64,000 bases of DNA from Spirochaetales bacterium (GTDB taxonomy: Bacteria; Spirochaetota; Spirochaetia; SZUA-6; DRHE01), in the NCBI GenBank assembly GCA_030604195.1, contig JAUVWI010000012.1, forward strand, positions 1 through 64,000, written 5' to 3'. The notes beneath the pieces are model-generated. The model searched no databases and was not told the DNA's origin. It was given only the letters and a program-made list of their open reading frames with translations. The translations under genes and the position numbers were made by a program. Shown here in pieces: positions 49,768 through 59,104 of the stretch. Every line of letters starts with the position of its first letter. Position 1 is the stretch's first letter.

Positions 49768-51113
49768 AATACAACATTCTTGTTGTAGATGATGAGAAGA
49801 ATATCCGGGAGGGTTTGGGGCGTGTTCTGGAATTAGACGGCTACCGCGTTTTTCTGGCTGCAGACGGCAGAAAAGGGTTGGAGCTGGTTGAGAGTGGAGA
49901 TATTGATTTAGTGATCAGCGATTTGAAAATGCCCGGGGTCAGCGGCGAAGAGCTGTTAAGGAAAACCAGGGATAAATATACGAATCTGCCGGTTATTATT
50001 CTCACCGGTCACGGCACAGTTGAAAATGCGGTACAAGCTATGAAGGATGGGGCCTTTGATTTTCTTACCAAGCCGATCAATCTTGAACATTTTGCTATCC
50101 TGGTTAAGAGAGCCCTCTCCAATAGAGAGTTGATACTGCAGCATCGTCATATGCAGAAGGAGCTGGAAAAGAGGAGCCAGTTCGCCAATATCATCGGAAA
50201 AAGCGCAGCTATGCATAGTATCTTTGAAAAGATTCGACAGGTGGCTCCCACCAGGGCTTCGATATTGATCACCGGAGAAAGCGGTGTGGGTAAGGAAGTA
50301 ATAGCAGAGGCAATTCATTATACCTCTCCACGCAAGGATAAACCTCTTATTAAGGTGCACTGCGCGGCTCTTACAGAAACGCTGCTGGAAAGCGAGCTCT
50401 TCGGTCATGAGAGAGGAGCTTTTACCGGTGCAGTGGCACGAAAAAGGGGACGCTTTGAACTTGCTCATCTGGGAAGCCTGTTCTTAGACGAAATAGGTGA
50501 AATAAGCCAGAGTGTTCAGATAAAATTACTGAGGGTGCTTCAGGATAAACAATTTGAAAGGGTGGGTGGTGAAGAGACTATTGAAACAGATGTGCGTATT
50601 ATTGCCGCAACCAACCGCGATTTAATGGCTGATATCAGTACAGGAAAATTCCGTGAAGATCTGTATTACAGGTTGAATGTTATAAATATCCATATCCCGC
50701 CGTTAAAGGAAAGAAACGAAGATATTCCTCTTTTGGTAGCTGCTTTTTTAAAAGAGTTTTCCCGGGAAAATAGCAAAAATATCGAGGGCATTGAGACAAA
50801 AGCGCGTCTGGCGCTGTATAATTATTCCTGGCCGGGGAATGTGCGTGAACTCAGGAATTGTATTGAGAGCGCGGTGGTTATGTCCAAAGATACAATTCTC
50901 TCATTGGAAGACCTGCCCCCGCATATCGGACAAACCTCCGGTGGGCAGAGCTTAAGGTTATCACCGGGAATATCTCTTGCAGAGGGAGAGAAAGAAATCA
51001 TACGTTCCGCTTTAAATATGAATAAGGGGAATAAAAGCAAGACAGCTGAAATTTTGGGTATTGGGAGAAAGACACTGCATCGCAAGATACAGGAATATAG
51101 TCTGGAGGGTTAG
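49764..51113 (+). CDS. Sigma-54-dependent NtrC-family response regulator
   Basis: Receiver ILVVDDEKNIREG; GESGVGKEVIAEAIH; ESELFGHERGAFTGA (sigma-54 contact loop); C-terminal Fis-type HTH. Confidence 0.95.
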   Translation: MKYNILVVDDEKNIREGLGRVLELDGYRVFLAADGRKGLELVESGDIDLVISDLKMPGVSGEELLRKTRDKYTNLPVIILTGHGTVENAVQAMKDGAFDFLTKPINLEHFAILVKRALSNRELILQHRHMQKELEKRSQFANIIGKSAAMHSIFEKIRQVAPTRASILITGESGVGKEVIAEAIHYTSPRKDKPLIKVHCAALTETLLESELFGHERGAFTGAVARKRGRFELAHLGSLFLDEIGEISQSVQIKLLRVLQDKQFERVGGEETIETDVRIIAATNRDLMADISTGKFREDLYYRLNVINIHIPPLKERNEDIPLLVAAFLKEFSRENSKNIEGIETKARLALYNYSWPGNVRELRNCIESAVVMSKDTILSLEDLPPHIGQTSGGQSLRLSPGISLAEGEKEIIRSALNMNKGNKSKTAEILGIGRKTLHRKIQEYSLEG

Positions 51114-51123
51114 AGGGTACAGG

Positions 51124-51248
51124 TTATGCTATTACCTTTAAAATCTTGCGTGTTAAGCGCAAAAAATAATCAAGTCCAGCGCCCGAATATATATTGTGTT
51201 GGACTTTTGCTTTAAGGAGTTCGGTTGTGGATGTAATCTGCGCTGGGA
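51124..51248 (+). repeat. Dispersed repeat family, copy 3
   Basis: TTATGCTATTACCTTTAAAATCTTGCGTGTTAAGCGCAAAAAATAATCAAGTCCAGCGCCCGAATATATATTG...TTCGGTTGTGGATGTAATCTGCGCTGGGA. Confidence 0.95.
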
Positions 51249-52846
51249 AAGAGAAAATAATCAGCAGGTTCTATCTTGGATATTCTATTATTGCTATAGC
51301 TCTGCTGCTTACAATTTTATCTGCGCTTGCGGCTGTCACCATTGTCAAACTGGGTAATACTGACAGAACTATCATGAATGAACTTAAAGGTAAACTCAGC
51401 CGCATAAGCGCTGCAGCAGTTGTTTTACCCTTTGAAGAGAGATCTGAGAATTTGCTGCTCCTCGGCCTTTTGCATGAGGAATTAACCGGTCAATTAGAGC
51501 AGTTTGAGACTCTGCCGGATAAATATTTTCTATCGAAAAAAATCAATCAACAATTTGCTGCTTTACGCTCTTCCATACTCCTTGAGTTTCAACAGGCTTT
51601 TAAGAAACTGGAGCTTGTTTTTACTGAGCAGCAATATTATTCAACCTCTGCTCTCGTGGCTGATCTTACGACAATTGAAACCCTTAAATTATACCTGCTC
51701 AAATCTTCCGGTTATATAGAAGATATAATCAACCTTGAAGAAGCTGTTCAGATTTACAGGGGAAATATTTTAAACCTGGTAATTATAATTTTTGTTTTCA
51801 TTGTGGCTCTTGGCACTGCCGGGGCTATGGTTTTTTTCATATTTTATATTACCGATCTGGTTCGGGATTTTCGTAAGCTGGTTTCTTTCAGCAGGCGGAT
51901 TGCAGGCGGAGATCTGCAAAAAGAAGAGGAACTGGTGCGCGAAGATGAGCTGGCAGAGATTTATGCATTAATAGAAGAGACGGCAGCTTTGAAAGAAAGG
52001 TTCCTTCAGGTGAAGGATGCTTCAGACGGGACCATGAAGAATTACACAAAAATTGAGGAAATTGTCAAGCAGATATATACATCGGTAACCAGGCAGGCTG
52101 ATCTGCTGGAGCAAACCATGACAGCTTTCAGTAGAATTGTTACTGCAGTGAGGGAGAGCAGCAACAATTCTCATGCTAACCTTGATAATGCAAATGAAAA
52201 GGGAAAAGAGATAATGGAGATAATTCAGAAGGTTGGCAGAGGGGTGGATGATGTGAATCTTTTAGAGGAACAAACTGGTCGTATTGAAGAGATTGTCACC
52301 CTTATCGGTGATATTGCTGATCAGACAGATCTGCTCTCGCTTAACGCGGCAATTGAGGCCGCGCGTGCCGGAGAGTTTGGTAAAGGATTCAGCGTAGTAG
52401 CCCTTGAAGTGCGTAAGCTTGCCGATAAAAGCTCCAGAGCAGCCTATGAAATAGCAGAGTTGATTCAACTGGTGGTTGACGGCGTGAAAGCGGTGGGCAA
52501 AAGTGCTGCTGGTTCTTCTGCCGCAATGGTTTCTATTCAGAAAGGAGTCAGTGAGCTCACAGCTGGAATAGGCAAAGTCGTTGAGATTTCCAAATCAACC
52601 ACCAGAGATGCTGAAAGTGTAACCACCTCTATTGATTCGATTATGAACCTTACAATGGAAAATTTAAATAATACCGATGAAATTGTCTCAGTAAATAAAT
52701 TGCTGAAAGAAGTGGTAGAGCAGCTTAAGGGAATTGTTTCCGGAAGAGTTGACAGCAGGGCAGAGTTAACGGATGGATTAATACCGGATACGCCTGTTAT
52801 GGCGATAGAAGAAGAAGTTGAAGAGCTTGAGGTTGTGGAGGATTAA
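51227..52846 (+). CDS. Methyl-accepting chemotaxis protein; likely GTG start inside a repeat copy (ORF track start 51194)
   Basis: TM-HAMP-MCP signalling hairpin ([38 protein letters not shown]). Confidence 0.87.
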   Translation: MDVICAGKEKIISRFYLGYSIIAIALLLTILSALAAVTIVKLGNTDRTIMNELKGKLSRISAAAVVLPFEERSENLLLLGLLHEELTGQLEQFETLPDKYFLSKKINQQFAALRSSILLEFQQAFKKLELVFTEQQYYSTSALVADLTTIETLKLYLLKSSGYIEDIINLEEAVQIYRGNILNLVIIIFVFIVALGTAGAMVFFIFYITDLVRDFRKLVSFSRRIAGGDLQKEEELVREDELAEIYALIEETAALKERFLQVKDASDGTMKNYTKIEEIVKQIYTSVTRQADLLEQTMTAFSRIVTAVRESSNNSHANLDNANEKGKEIMEIIQKVGRGVDDVNLLEEQTGRIEEIVTLIGDIADQTDLLSLNAAIEAARAGEFGKGFSVVALEVRKLADKSSRAAYEIAELIQLVVDGVKAVGKSAAGSSAAMVSIQKGVSELTAGIGKVVEISKSTTRDAESVTTSIDSIMNLTMENLNNTDEIVSVNKLLKEVVEQLKGIVSGRVDSRAELTDGLIPDTPVMAIEEEVEELEVVED

Positions 52847-53956
52847 TTATGATGACTTTTCTTCTGCTTCAGCCTCTTCTTCTACCCCGGACAAGTGTCT
52901 TCTAGCATCAATGTAGCTTAAAAACCAGTAGCCAAGCATACTGCCAATCCAGACAACCATTATCAGATAAACATTTATCTCTTTAGGCAGGACAACTGAA
53001 GTGATGGATACCACGCCAAGGTAGAAAGAAATACCGTAGATAACGCTCAGGATCTGCTTTTCACTCAAACCCATGTCCAGCAGTTTGTGATGAATGTGTT
53101 CTTTATCAGCGGAATGGATCGGCCTTTTTTGTCTGATACGGCGCAATATTGCTCCTGCAGTATCCATAATTGGAATTAACAGCAGGGTAATCGGCACAAT
53201 TAGAGTGCCGAAAGCTGAGGCTTTAGATATACCCATAAGGGGAAATACGGAAAGGGAAAAACCCAGAAGCAGGCTGCCGGAATCACCCATAAAAATCTTT
53301 GCCGGAGGATAGTTGTAGAATAAGAATCCGGCAATTGAACCAAAAAAGGCAAAGCATAAGACTGCAATAAGGATCTGTCCCTGAATTAAGGCGATTATAC
53401 CCATTGACAGGGCGGCAAATGCGCATATGCCGCCGGCCAGGCCATCCATACCATCAATTAAATTAACTGCGTTACTTATACCCACTATCCAGATAATGGT
53501 AACCGGATAGGCAAAATACCCCAAATTGAATGTTCCTAAATAGGGAATGGTCAGGGAGTGGATCAGGTATCCTCCGCCGGCTACAATGGTGGCTGCCAGG
53601 ATCTGAAAAAAAAGCTTTAACGGTGCTTTTACATTTCTCAAGTCATCGTATAATCCAAATATATGGATTAGAAATATGCCGGCAAAAAGAATATGAAGAT
53701 TTGATTGCGATTGAAGAAGAAGGTCTGTGGAATTAAAAATATGTAAAATTAAATATGTTAGAATGATCGTGGTTATAAAAGAAAGGAAAATACCGGATCC
53801 TCCCAGGCGTGGTATCAGCCCGGTATGTATTTTCCTTCTATCCGGAATATCATAGAGTTGGAAATGGTGAGCAAATTTAATGATCAGCGGGATCAGGCCC
53901 AGGTTGATAAACAGGGCGATAAATCCGGCTAATACTACAACGCTTAATTGAATCAT
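52847..53956 (-). CDS. MraY/WecA-family glycosyl-1-phosphate transferase
   Basis: IPDRRKIHTGLIPRLGG, NAVNLIDGMDGLAGGI, FMGDSGSLLLGF, HIHHKLLD. Confidence 0.9.
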   Translation of the reverse strand: MIQLSVVVLAGFIALFINLGLIPLIIKFAHHFQLYDIPDRRKIHTGLIPRLGGSGIFLSFITTIILTYLILHIFNSTDLLLQSQSNLHILFAGIFLIHIFGLYDDLRNVKAPLKLFFQILAATIVAGGGYLIHSLTIPYLGTFNLGYFAYPVTIIWIVGISNAVNLIDGMDGLAGGICAFAALSMGIIALIQGQILIAVLCFAFFGSIAGFLFYNYPPAKIFMGDSGSLLLGFSLSVFPLMGISKASAFGTLIVPITLLLIPIMDTAGAILRRIRQKRPIHSADKEHIHHKLLDMGLSEKQILSVIYGISFYLGVVSITSVVLPKEINVYLIMVVWIGSMLGYWFLSYIDARRHLSGVEEEAEAEEKSS

Positions 53957-54042
53957 AACTTATTATTATATTATATCACCTTTTTTCAGTAAAAGCTGTA
54001 TTAAATAACTTAATATAATCATAGTTAATTTAAATATCCATG

Positions 54043-54459
54043 TCAATTATAAGGGTTGCGGAATTGGTTATTCTTTAGTCGAACAATGCGTTGATAGGAT
54101 ACATTTAATTTTTGAGTAATTTTGGTTGCCATTTGTTGTTTTTGCGGATTATCCGCATGGCGGTCCGGGTGATATTTACGCAGTAATTTTTTATAGGATC
54201 GCCTCACTTCTTCTAAAGAAGCTGCGGGAGGAACTTCCAGATTAATGAAATCCTGCTTATAACTCTCCGGTACAGGGATATCTTTAACCGGCCTGCTCTG
54301 AGCGCTGCTTCGCGGCCTGTTATAACCGGTTTTTAAGAATTCATCAATTTCTTCCCACGCCGCTCTAAGGTCCGGGTCTCTTTGATTAATATTATCCTCC
54401 GGCTCTTCCCGGATTATTGAACGCAGTAAATTTCCCAGTTTATCAAAGAAGCGGTCCAT
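54043..54459 (-). CDS. J-domain protein (J domain at C-terminus)
   Basis: SLEEVRRSYKKLLRKYHPDRHADNPQKQQMATKITQKLNVSYQ with HPD; probable start MDRFFDK. Confidence 0.78.
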   Translation of the reverse strand: MDRFFDKLGNLLRSIIREEPEDNINQRDPDLRAAWEEIDEFLKTGYNRPRSSAQSRPVKDIPVPESYKQDFINLEVPPAASLEEVRRSYKKLLRKYHPDRHADNPQKQQMATKITQKLNVSYQRIVRLKNNQFRNPYN

Positions 54460-54514
54460 GGCAGTAAGGATAGCTGATGAAGAAGAAAAAGACAACTCCC
54501 GGCATGGTTTGGGT

Positions 54515-54549
54515 ATGATCCCGGTTTTGTTTGACCTGGCCGGGATCAT
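54515..54549. other. Perfect 10-bp inverted repeat abutting a dispersed repeat copy
   Basis: ATGATCCCGG-N15-CCGGGATCAT. Confidence 0.8.
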
Positions 54550-54672
54550 TTATGCTATTACCTTTAAAATTTTGCGTGTTCAGCGCAAAAAATAATCAAG
54601 TCCAGCGCCCGAATATATTGAGTTGGACTTCTGCCTTAAGAACTTCGGTTGTGGATGTAATCTGCGCTGGGA
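54550..54672 (+). repeat. Dispersed repeat family, copy 4
   Basis: Near-identical to copy 3: TTATGCTATTACCTTTAAAATTTTGCGTGTTCAGCGCAAAAAATAATCAAGTCCAGCGCCCGAATATATTGAGTTGGACTTCTGCCTTAAGAACTTCGGTTGTGGATGTAATCTGCGCTGGGA. Confidence 0.95.
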
Positions 54673-54673
54673 A

Positions 54674-55855
54674 TCAATATTTGAGTTTTTTGATCCTATG
54701 GGCAGCTTGTCTGGTATCTTCGATCGAAGGCACTAAAGCAAAACGGATATATCCCTCGCCCGGGTTGAGTCCGCTTTGAGTTTCTTGAGATATCCAGGCC
54801 CCCGGGGTAGTTACAATCGCTGTTTCTTCCTGGAGCAGCAGGGCGGCAAACTCTAAAGATGTATAACCCGCAGGCACTTGCTGCCAGATATATAGTGTAG
54901 ATTCAGGTGTACAATCCTCCAGGCCGCCGGCAGAGAGGGCATTGCAGAGAATATCTCTTTTTTCCCTGTATTGCAGGCGGAAATTCTGTACATGTCCCTC
55001 GTCGGAGAGAGCGGCAATTGCCCCTTCCTGAATAAAGTTAGGTGTCCCTGAATCGATATTGGTTTTTACTTTTTTAAAAATAGAAATCAGCTCAGGGTCG
55101 CCCATAGCCCAGCCAATGCGGTGACCGGTCATGGCGGAACGTTTGGAGAGTGAATTGAATACAATCACTCCTTCTTCAGCAATATTCAGAAAGGAGAGAG
55201 GAGCCTTATCTGTAAAATAGATTTCTGAATAGGCTTCATCCGAGGCGATGATGATGTCATGCTTGCGGGCAAAATTGTAGGCCTCTCGATAAAACTTCTC
55301 ATCTGCCAGAGCGCCCGAAGGTGAGTTGGGATAATTAAGCCACATCAATTTCGTTTTACCGGCTATTTCTTCCGGAATTTGGGAGAAATCAATGAGAAAA
55401 CCCTTCTCTTTTAGCAGCGGAACCTGATAGGGAATACCCTCGGCAAAGAGAGTGCCGCGTGAATAAGGGGGGTAACCGGGAGAGGGGCAGAGCACATAAT
55501 CACCGGGATCAATCACCCCTTCGTGAAAATTAAATACCCCTTCCTTTGAACCGATGGTCGATGTAATTTGATTTTCCGGATTCAGATCTAACCCGAAACG
55601 GAGCTTGACCCATTGAGCTACAGCTTCACGGAAATGGGCGCTGCCTATATAGCTTGGATAACCGCTGGCTTTATTGGTATCTATTCCCTGCTTTGCTGCA
55701 CGGCGAATATGCTCAGGCGTGGGCACAGTGGGATCACCAACACCAAAATCTATTGGCTTAATCCCTCTTTCTTTCAGTTCTTGAACTTTTTTATCAACCT
55801 CGGCAAAAGCATAGCTGCCGATTGATTGAATTCGTTTAGATGTCCAGTTTTTCAA
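54674..55855 (-). CDS. LL-diaminopimelate/succinyl-DAP-type aminotransferase (class I)
   Basis: IDFGVGDPTVPTPEHI, YPSYIGSAHFREAVAQW, NSLSKRSAMTGHRIGWAMG; next to asd. Confidence 0.82.
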   Translation of the reverse strand: MKNWTSKRIQSIGSYAFAEVDKKVQELKERGIKPIDFGVGDPTVPTPEHIRRAAKQGIDTNKASGYPSYIGSAHFREAVAQWVKLRFGLDLNPENQITSTIGSKEGVFNFHEGVIDPGDYVLCPSPGYPPYSRGTLFAEGIPYQVPLLKEKGFLIDFSQIPEEIAGKTKLMWLNYPNSPSGALADEKFYREAYNFARKHDIIIASDEAYSEIYFTDKAPLSFLNIAEEGVIVFNSLSKRSAMTGHRIGWAMGDPELISIFKKVKTNIDSGTPNFIQEGAIAALSDEGHVQNFRLQYREKRDILCNALSAGGLEDCTPESTLYIWQQVPAGYTSLEFAALLLQEETAIVTTPGAWISQETQSGLNPGEGYIRFALVPSIEDTRQAAHRIKKLKY

Positions 55856-55906
55856 TTATAAGCTCCTTGGTTTTCCGTACAACAACAGGTGTCTATCAGG
55901 ACAGAG

Positions 55907-56956
55907 TCATGACAGGTACCCTTTTTTTAGCAGAGTTTCCGCATTAAGAATTGCAGCTCCGGCAGCTCCCCGTACAGTGTTATGACCCATAATAACCATC
56001 TTAATATCAAATACGGGGCAGGTACGAATTCGGCCTATACAGGTGGACATACCACGGTTCAACCAGATATCTCTGGCCGGCTGGGGGCGGTCCCCTTCTT
56101 CAAAGAGGAGTAAAGGCTGTGCCGGAGCAAAGGGCAGTCCCATTTCCTGGGGAAGACCTCGAAATTCCCTTAAGACCTTTTTTACCTCTTCCACCTCAGC
56201 CTTATCTTTCAGCTTAATGGAAAGGGTTTCCGTATGACCGTCAAAAACCGGGACCCGGTTGCATTGGGCGCTGATTTGAAAATTAGCGGGAATGATGCGG
56301 TTATTATCGAGTTTTCCCAGTATTTTTAAGGGTTCTATCTCCATCTTCTCTTCTTCACCGCCGATGTGGGGGATAACATTGCCCAGAATATCCATGGAAG
56401 CAACACCGGGATAACCGGCGCCGGAGATTGCCTGTAGAGTGGTAACCTGAACGGCTTCAATGCCGAACTCAGTATAGAGGGGGGCCAGGGCCATGGTCAG
56501 GAACATGGTTGAACAATTTGAATTGGTAATAATCGCCCCTTTATACCTCTGGGTTTTAATAATTTCAAAATGATCATGATTGATTTCAGGTATAATCAGA
56601 GGGACATCCTCATCCATGCGGTGGTTCTTTGAATTGCTGATCACGAAATGGCCCTGGTCAGCATAAGCTTCCTCCACCGAACCGGCTATAGATGAATCCA
56701 GCCCGGAAAAAAGCAGGGGGCTCCGCAGCTTTTGATCAGTGCTTTTAACCTTTAACCGGCCAATATGTTCCGGCACCGGTATATCCTGCTTCCAGCGGCA
56801 GGCTTCGCGGTACAACTTTCCTGCTGATCGTGATGATGCCACCAATTCCGTAATCTCGAAGAAGGGATGATCCTCAAGTAAAACAATAAACTTCTGTCCC
56901 ACAGTACCGGTTGCGCCAAGAATGGCAACGGGAATTCTTTCCATGTTTTCCTCCAA
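55907..56956 (-). CDS. asd: Aspartate-semialdehyde dehydrogenase
   Basis: [47 protein letters not shown]. Confidence 0.95.
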   Translation of the reverse strand: MEENMERIPVAILGATGTVGQKFIVLLEDHPFFEITELVASSRSAGKLYREACRWKQDIPVPEHIGRLKVKSTDQKLRSPLLFSGLDSSIAGSVEEAYADQGHFVISNSKNHRMDEDVPLIIPEINHDHFEIIKTQRYKGAIITNSNCSTMFLTMALAPLYTEFGIEAVQVTTLQAISGAGYPGVASMDILGNVIPHIGGEEEKMEIEPLKILGKLDNNRIIPANFQISAQCNRVPVFDGHTETLSIKLKDKAEVEEVKKVLREFRGLPQEMGLPFAPAQPLLLFEEGDRPQPARDIWLNRGMSTCIGRIRTCPVFDIKMVIMGHNTVRGAAGAAILNAETLLKKGYLS

Positions 56957-56997
56957 AAAAAGTATGTGTGGATCTTTAAGCTATAGAGGAGTTATGA

Positions 56998-57170
56998 TAA
57001 ATAGCTCTCCACCATAAATGGTGACAGTCCCAGGGATTTAGCCCTGGCAACCAGGTAATGGACGGAATAGGGCGCCCATTCCTTCGGCGGCAAAACCCTT
57101 TTTCATACCCTTATGGAAGCCCTTTCCTTACCGGTTGGTATGATACTTATGATTGCCGCGCCTCTATTGA
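56998..57170 (-). ncRNA. Lysine riboswitch (L box) upstream of asd
   Basis: Minus strand AATAGAGGCGCG...AAGTAT...GCCGCCGAAGGAATGGG...GGACTGTCACCATTTATGGTGGAGAGCTATT matches the conserved L-box core; P1 AATAG/CTATT. Confidence 0.88.
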
Positions 57171-57289
57171 TCCTTTTAAGAGGCTTAAATAACACATCGC
57201 GGGAGAATTGTCAACTATTGAAATTTAAGTTTTCCGGACTTGCTGGAAATGCATGTTGAAATTTACGGCGTAAAAGGCATAATTAAGTA

Positions 57290-58267
57290 ATGGCAAAAAA
57301 ATTAAGGATCCAGGTTATAGGCTCCGGCGCAATCGGCTCACTGATAGGCGGTCTTTTGGCAGAGAAAAATCATCAGGTATCTTTTGTCACTAATAAGAAG
57401 GATCTTAAAACTCCGGAGCAACTGGATCTCCGTATTATACTTCCCGATAACTTTATAAATACTAAAATATTTGTGAGCAGACCGGGGGAAGAGGCTGATC
57501 TATTGATTGTTGCCCTGAAGAGGTTCCATCTTAAGAATCTGACTAAAGAGTTTTTCGCTGATTTCAAGCTCGCTCCAGGGGGAAAAATACTATTTATAAA
57601 CTGTGACCCCTCTATCATGAGGAGCCTCGTTCCTGATGGGGTGAAGTGGAGAGTTGCTCTGACCCTGCTGAATGCGGTACAGTTTGAAGCCGGGGAAGTT
57701 GAGCTCTGTTCAAAGCGCTCACTCTTGCTTGTCGAGAGGGATAAGGAGCTTAAGAATGTTATGAATGAGCTGCGCGGCTATGGGTTGGAAATAAAGGAAA
57801 GTGATAATATGGAGTCCTCTGCCAATTCATTTTTTATCCTGCAGCTGCTCAACCTGCCCGTAGCCATGTGCAATACAACACTTAACTATTTTCTCTCTTA
57901 CAAAGAAGGGCGTAAGATGGCGGTAAAGGTCATGGAGGAGGGAGTGGCCGCCATGATGCGCAGCGGCAGGAAATTAAAGGAGCTGCCCTTCATGGATCCT
58001 CAGGAGTTATTGAAAAGCCTGCAGAAACATGGTAATGATTTTGATGTTTATCGTTTTCCTCCTGATCGCTGCTACAACTCCATACTCCAGTCAATCATCA
58101 GAAATAAGATGACCGAGACCATGGAAATAAACGGGCAGCTGGTTAAAATGGCCGGCCCGGCAGGAGTAAATCCTCTATGGAATTGGCGCCTCACCCAGAA
58201 ACTATCCCGGGTAATTAGGGTGGGGTTTTATAGCACGCCAATTGATCTATTTAGAGCCTTAAAATAG
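57290..58267 (+). CDS. Ketopantoate reductase (ApbA/PanE) family protein
   Basis: IQVIGSGAIGSLIGGLLAEKNHQVSFV Rossmann motif; DLLIVALKRF. Confidence 0.72.
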   Translation: MAKKLRIQVIGSGAIGSLIGGLLAEKNHQVSFVTNKKDLKTPEQLDLRIILPDNFINTKIFVSRPGEEADLLIVALKRFHLKNLTKEFFADFKLAPGGKILFINCDPSIMRSLVPDGVKWRVALTLLNAVQFEAGEVELCSKRSLLLVERDKELKNVMNELRGYGLEIKESDNMESSANSFFILQLLNLPVAMCNTTLNYFLSYKEGRKMAVKVMEEGVAAMMRSGRKLKELPFMDPQELLKSLQKHGNDFDVYRFPPDRCYNSILQSIIRNKMTETMEINGQLVKMAGPAGVNPLWNWRLTQKLSRVIRVGFYSTPIDLFRALK

Positions 58268-58295
58268 CTTAATCACCAGAATAAAGGAGAAGGAT

Positions 58296-59102
58296 ATGTT
58301 TTCCGGATTTGAAGAACGTGTTAAGAGGGCAGTCGACTCTGTAAAAGAGGTTGAAAGTGTATCGCCGCAAGTGGGGATTATTCTTGGTTCCGGTCTGGGA
58401 GATTTTATCGACCGCTTTTCAGGCAGGGAAATTCCCTATAAAAAGATCCACGGGTTTCCCTTGCCTACGGTGGAGGGCCATCGAGGAACTCTAAAAATCG
58501 GCTCTTCTGCTGCAGTTTTAGCCGGAAGGTTCCATTATTATGAAGGTTATGATCCTGATAATATTGTACTGCCGATATTTCTTTTACATGGACTGGGTGT
58601 GCGAACCCTTATTATCACCAATGCCGCCGGAGCCGTTAATCCCGCTTATAAACCCGGTGAGCTGGTGTTAATCCGTGATCATGTTAACCTGATGGGCGTA
58701 AACCCCCTGCGGGGACCGAATATAGCTGATCTGGGCCCCCGTTTTCCCGATATGAGCGAAGTTTATAGCTCGCAGCTGCGGCAACTGGTGAACAGTATTT
58801 CCAGGCAGGAATATAAAGAGGGAGTGTATGCGGCTTTTCAAGGCCCCTGTTATGAAACCCCGGCGGAGATCAGGATGGCTGCGGCTTTTGGCGCCGATCT
58901 GGTGGGAATGTCTACCGTACCGGAAGTAATTGCCGCTGCTTATCTGGGAATCAGGGTGATAGGAATTTCCTGTGTTACCAATATGGCTGCCGGTATTCTG
59001 AAGCAGCCCCTGAGTCACGAAGAGGTTGTGGCGACCGGTAAGAAAGTAGCGCCCCAGTTCGCTGAATTGATCACCGCCATTCTGAATAACCTTTCAGGCT
59101 GA
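58296..59102 (+). CDS. punA: Purine-nucleoside phosphorylase
   Basis: GIILGSGLGDFID, VEGHRGTLKIG, GRFHYYEGYD, TNAAGAVNP, GPCYETPAEI. Confidence 0.93.
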   Translation: MFSGFEERVKRAVDSVKEVESVSPQVGIILGSGLGDFIDRFSGREIPYKKIHGFPLPTVEGHRGTLKIGSSAAVLAGRFHYYEGYDPDNIVLPIFLLHGLGVRTLIITNAAGAVNPAYKPGELVLIRDHVNLMGVNPLRGPNIADLGPRFPDMSEVYSSQLRQLVNSISRQEYKEGVYAAFQGPCYETPAEIRMAAAFGADLVGMSTVPEVIAAAYLGIRVIGISCVTNMAAGILKQPLSHEEVVATGKKVAPQFAELITAILNNLSG

Positions 59103-59104
59103 TA

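Noticed and set aside
51124-54672. Repeat as a conserved small protein (frame [22 protein letters not shown] or [22 protein letters not shown])
   Set aside because: Copies carry frame-shifting indels, stops and mixed replacement changes, and different genes use different frames, so no coding constraint is evident by eye.
54531-54779. Small ORF encoding a signal-peptide-like protein (..CAGNQYLSFLILWAACLVSSIEG)
   Set aside because: Its second half is antisense to the aminotransferase C-terminus and its first half is the repeat, so coding is likely fortuitous.
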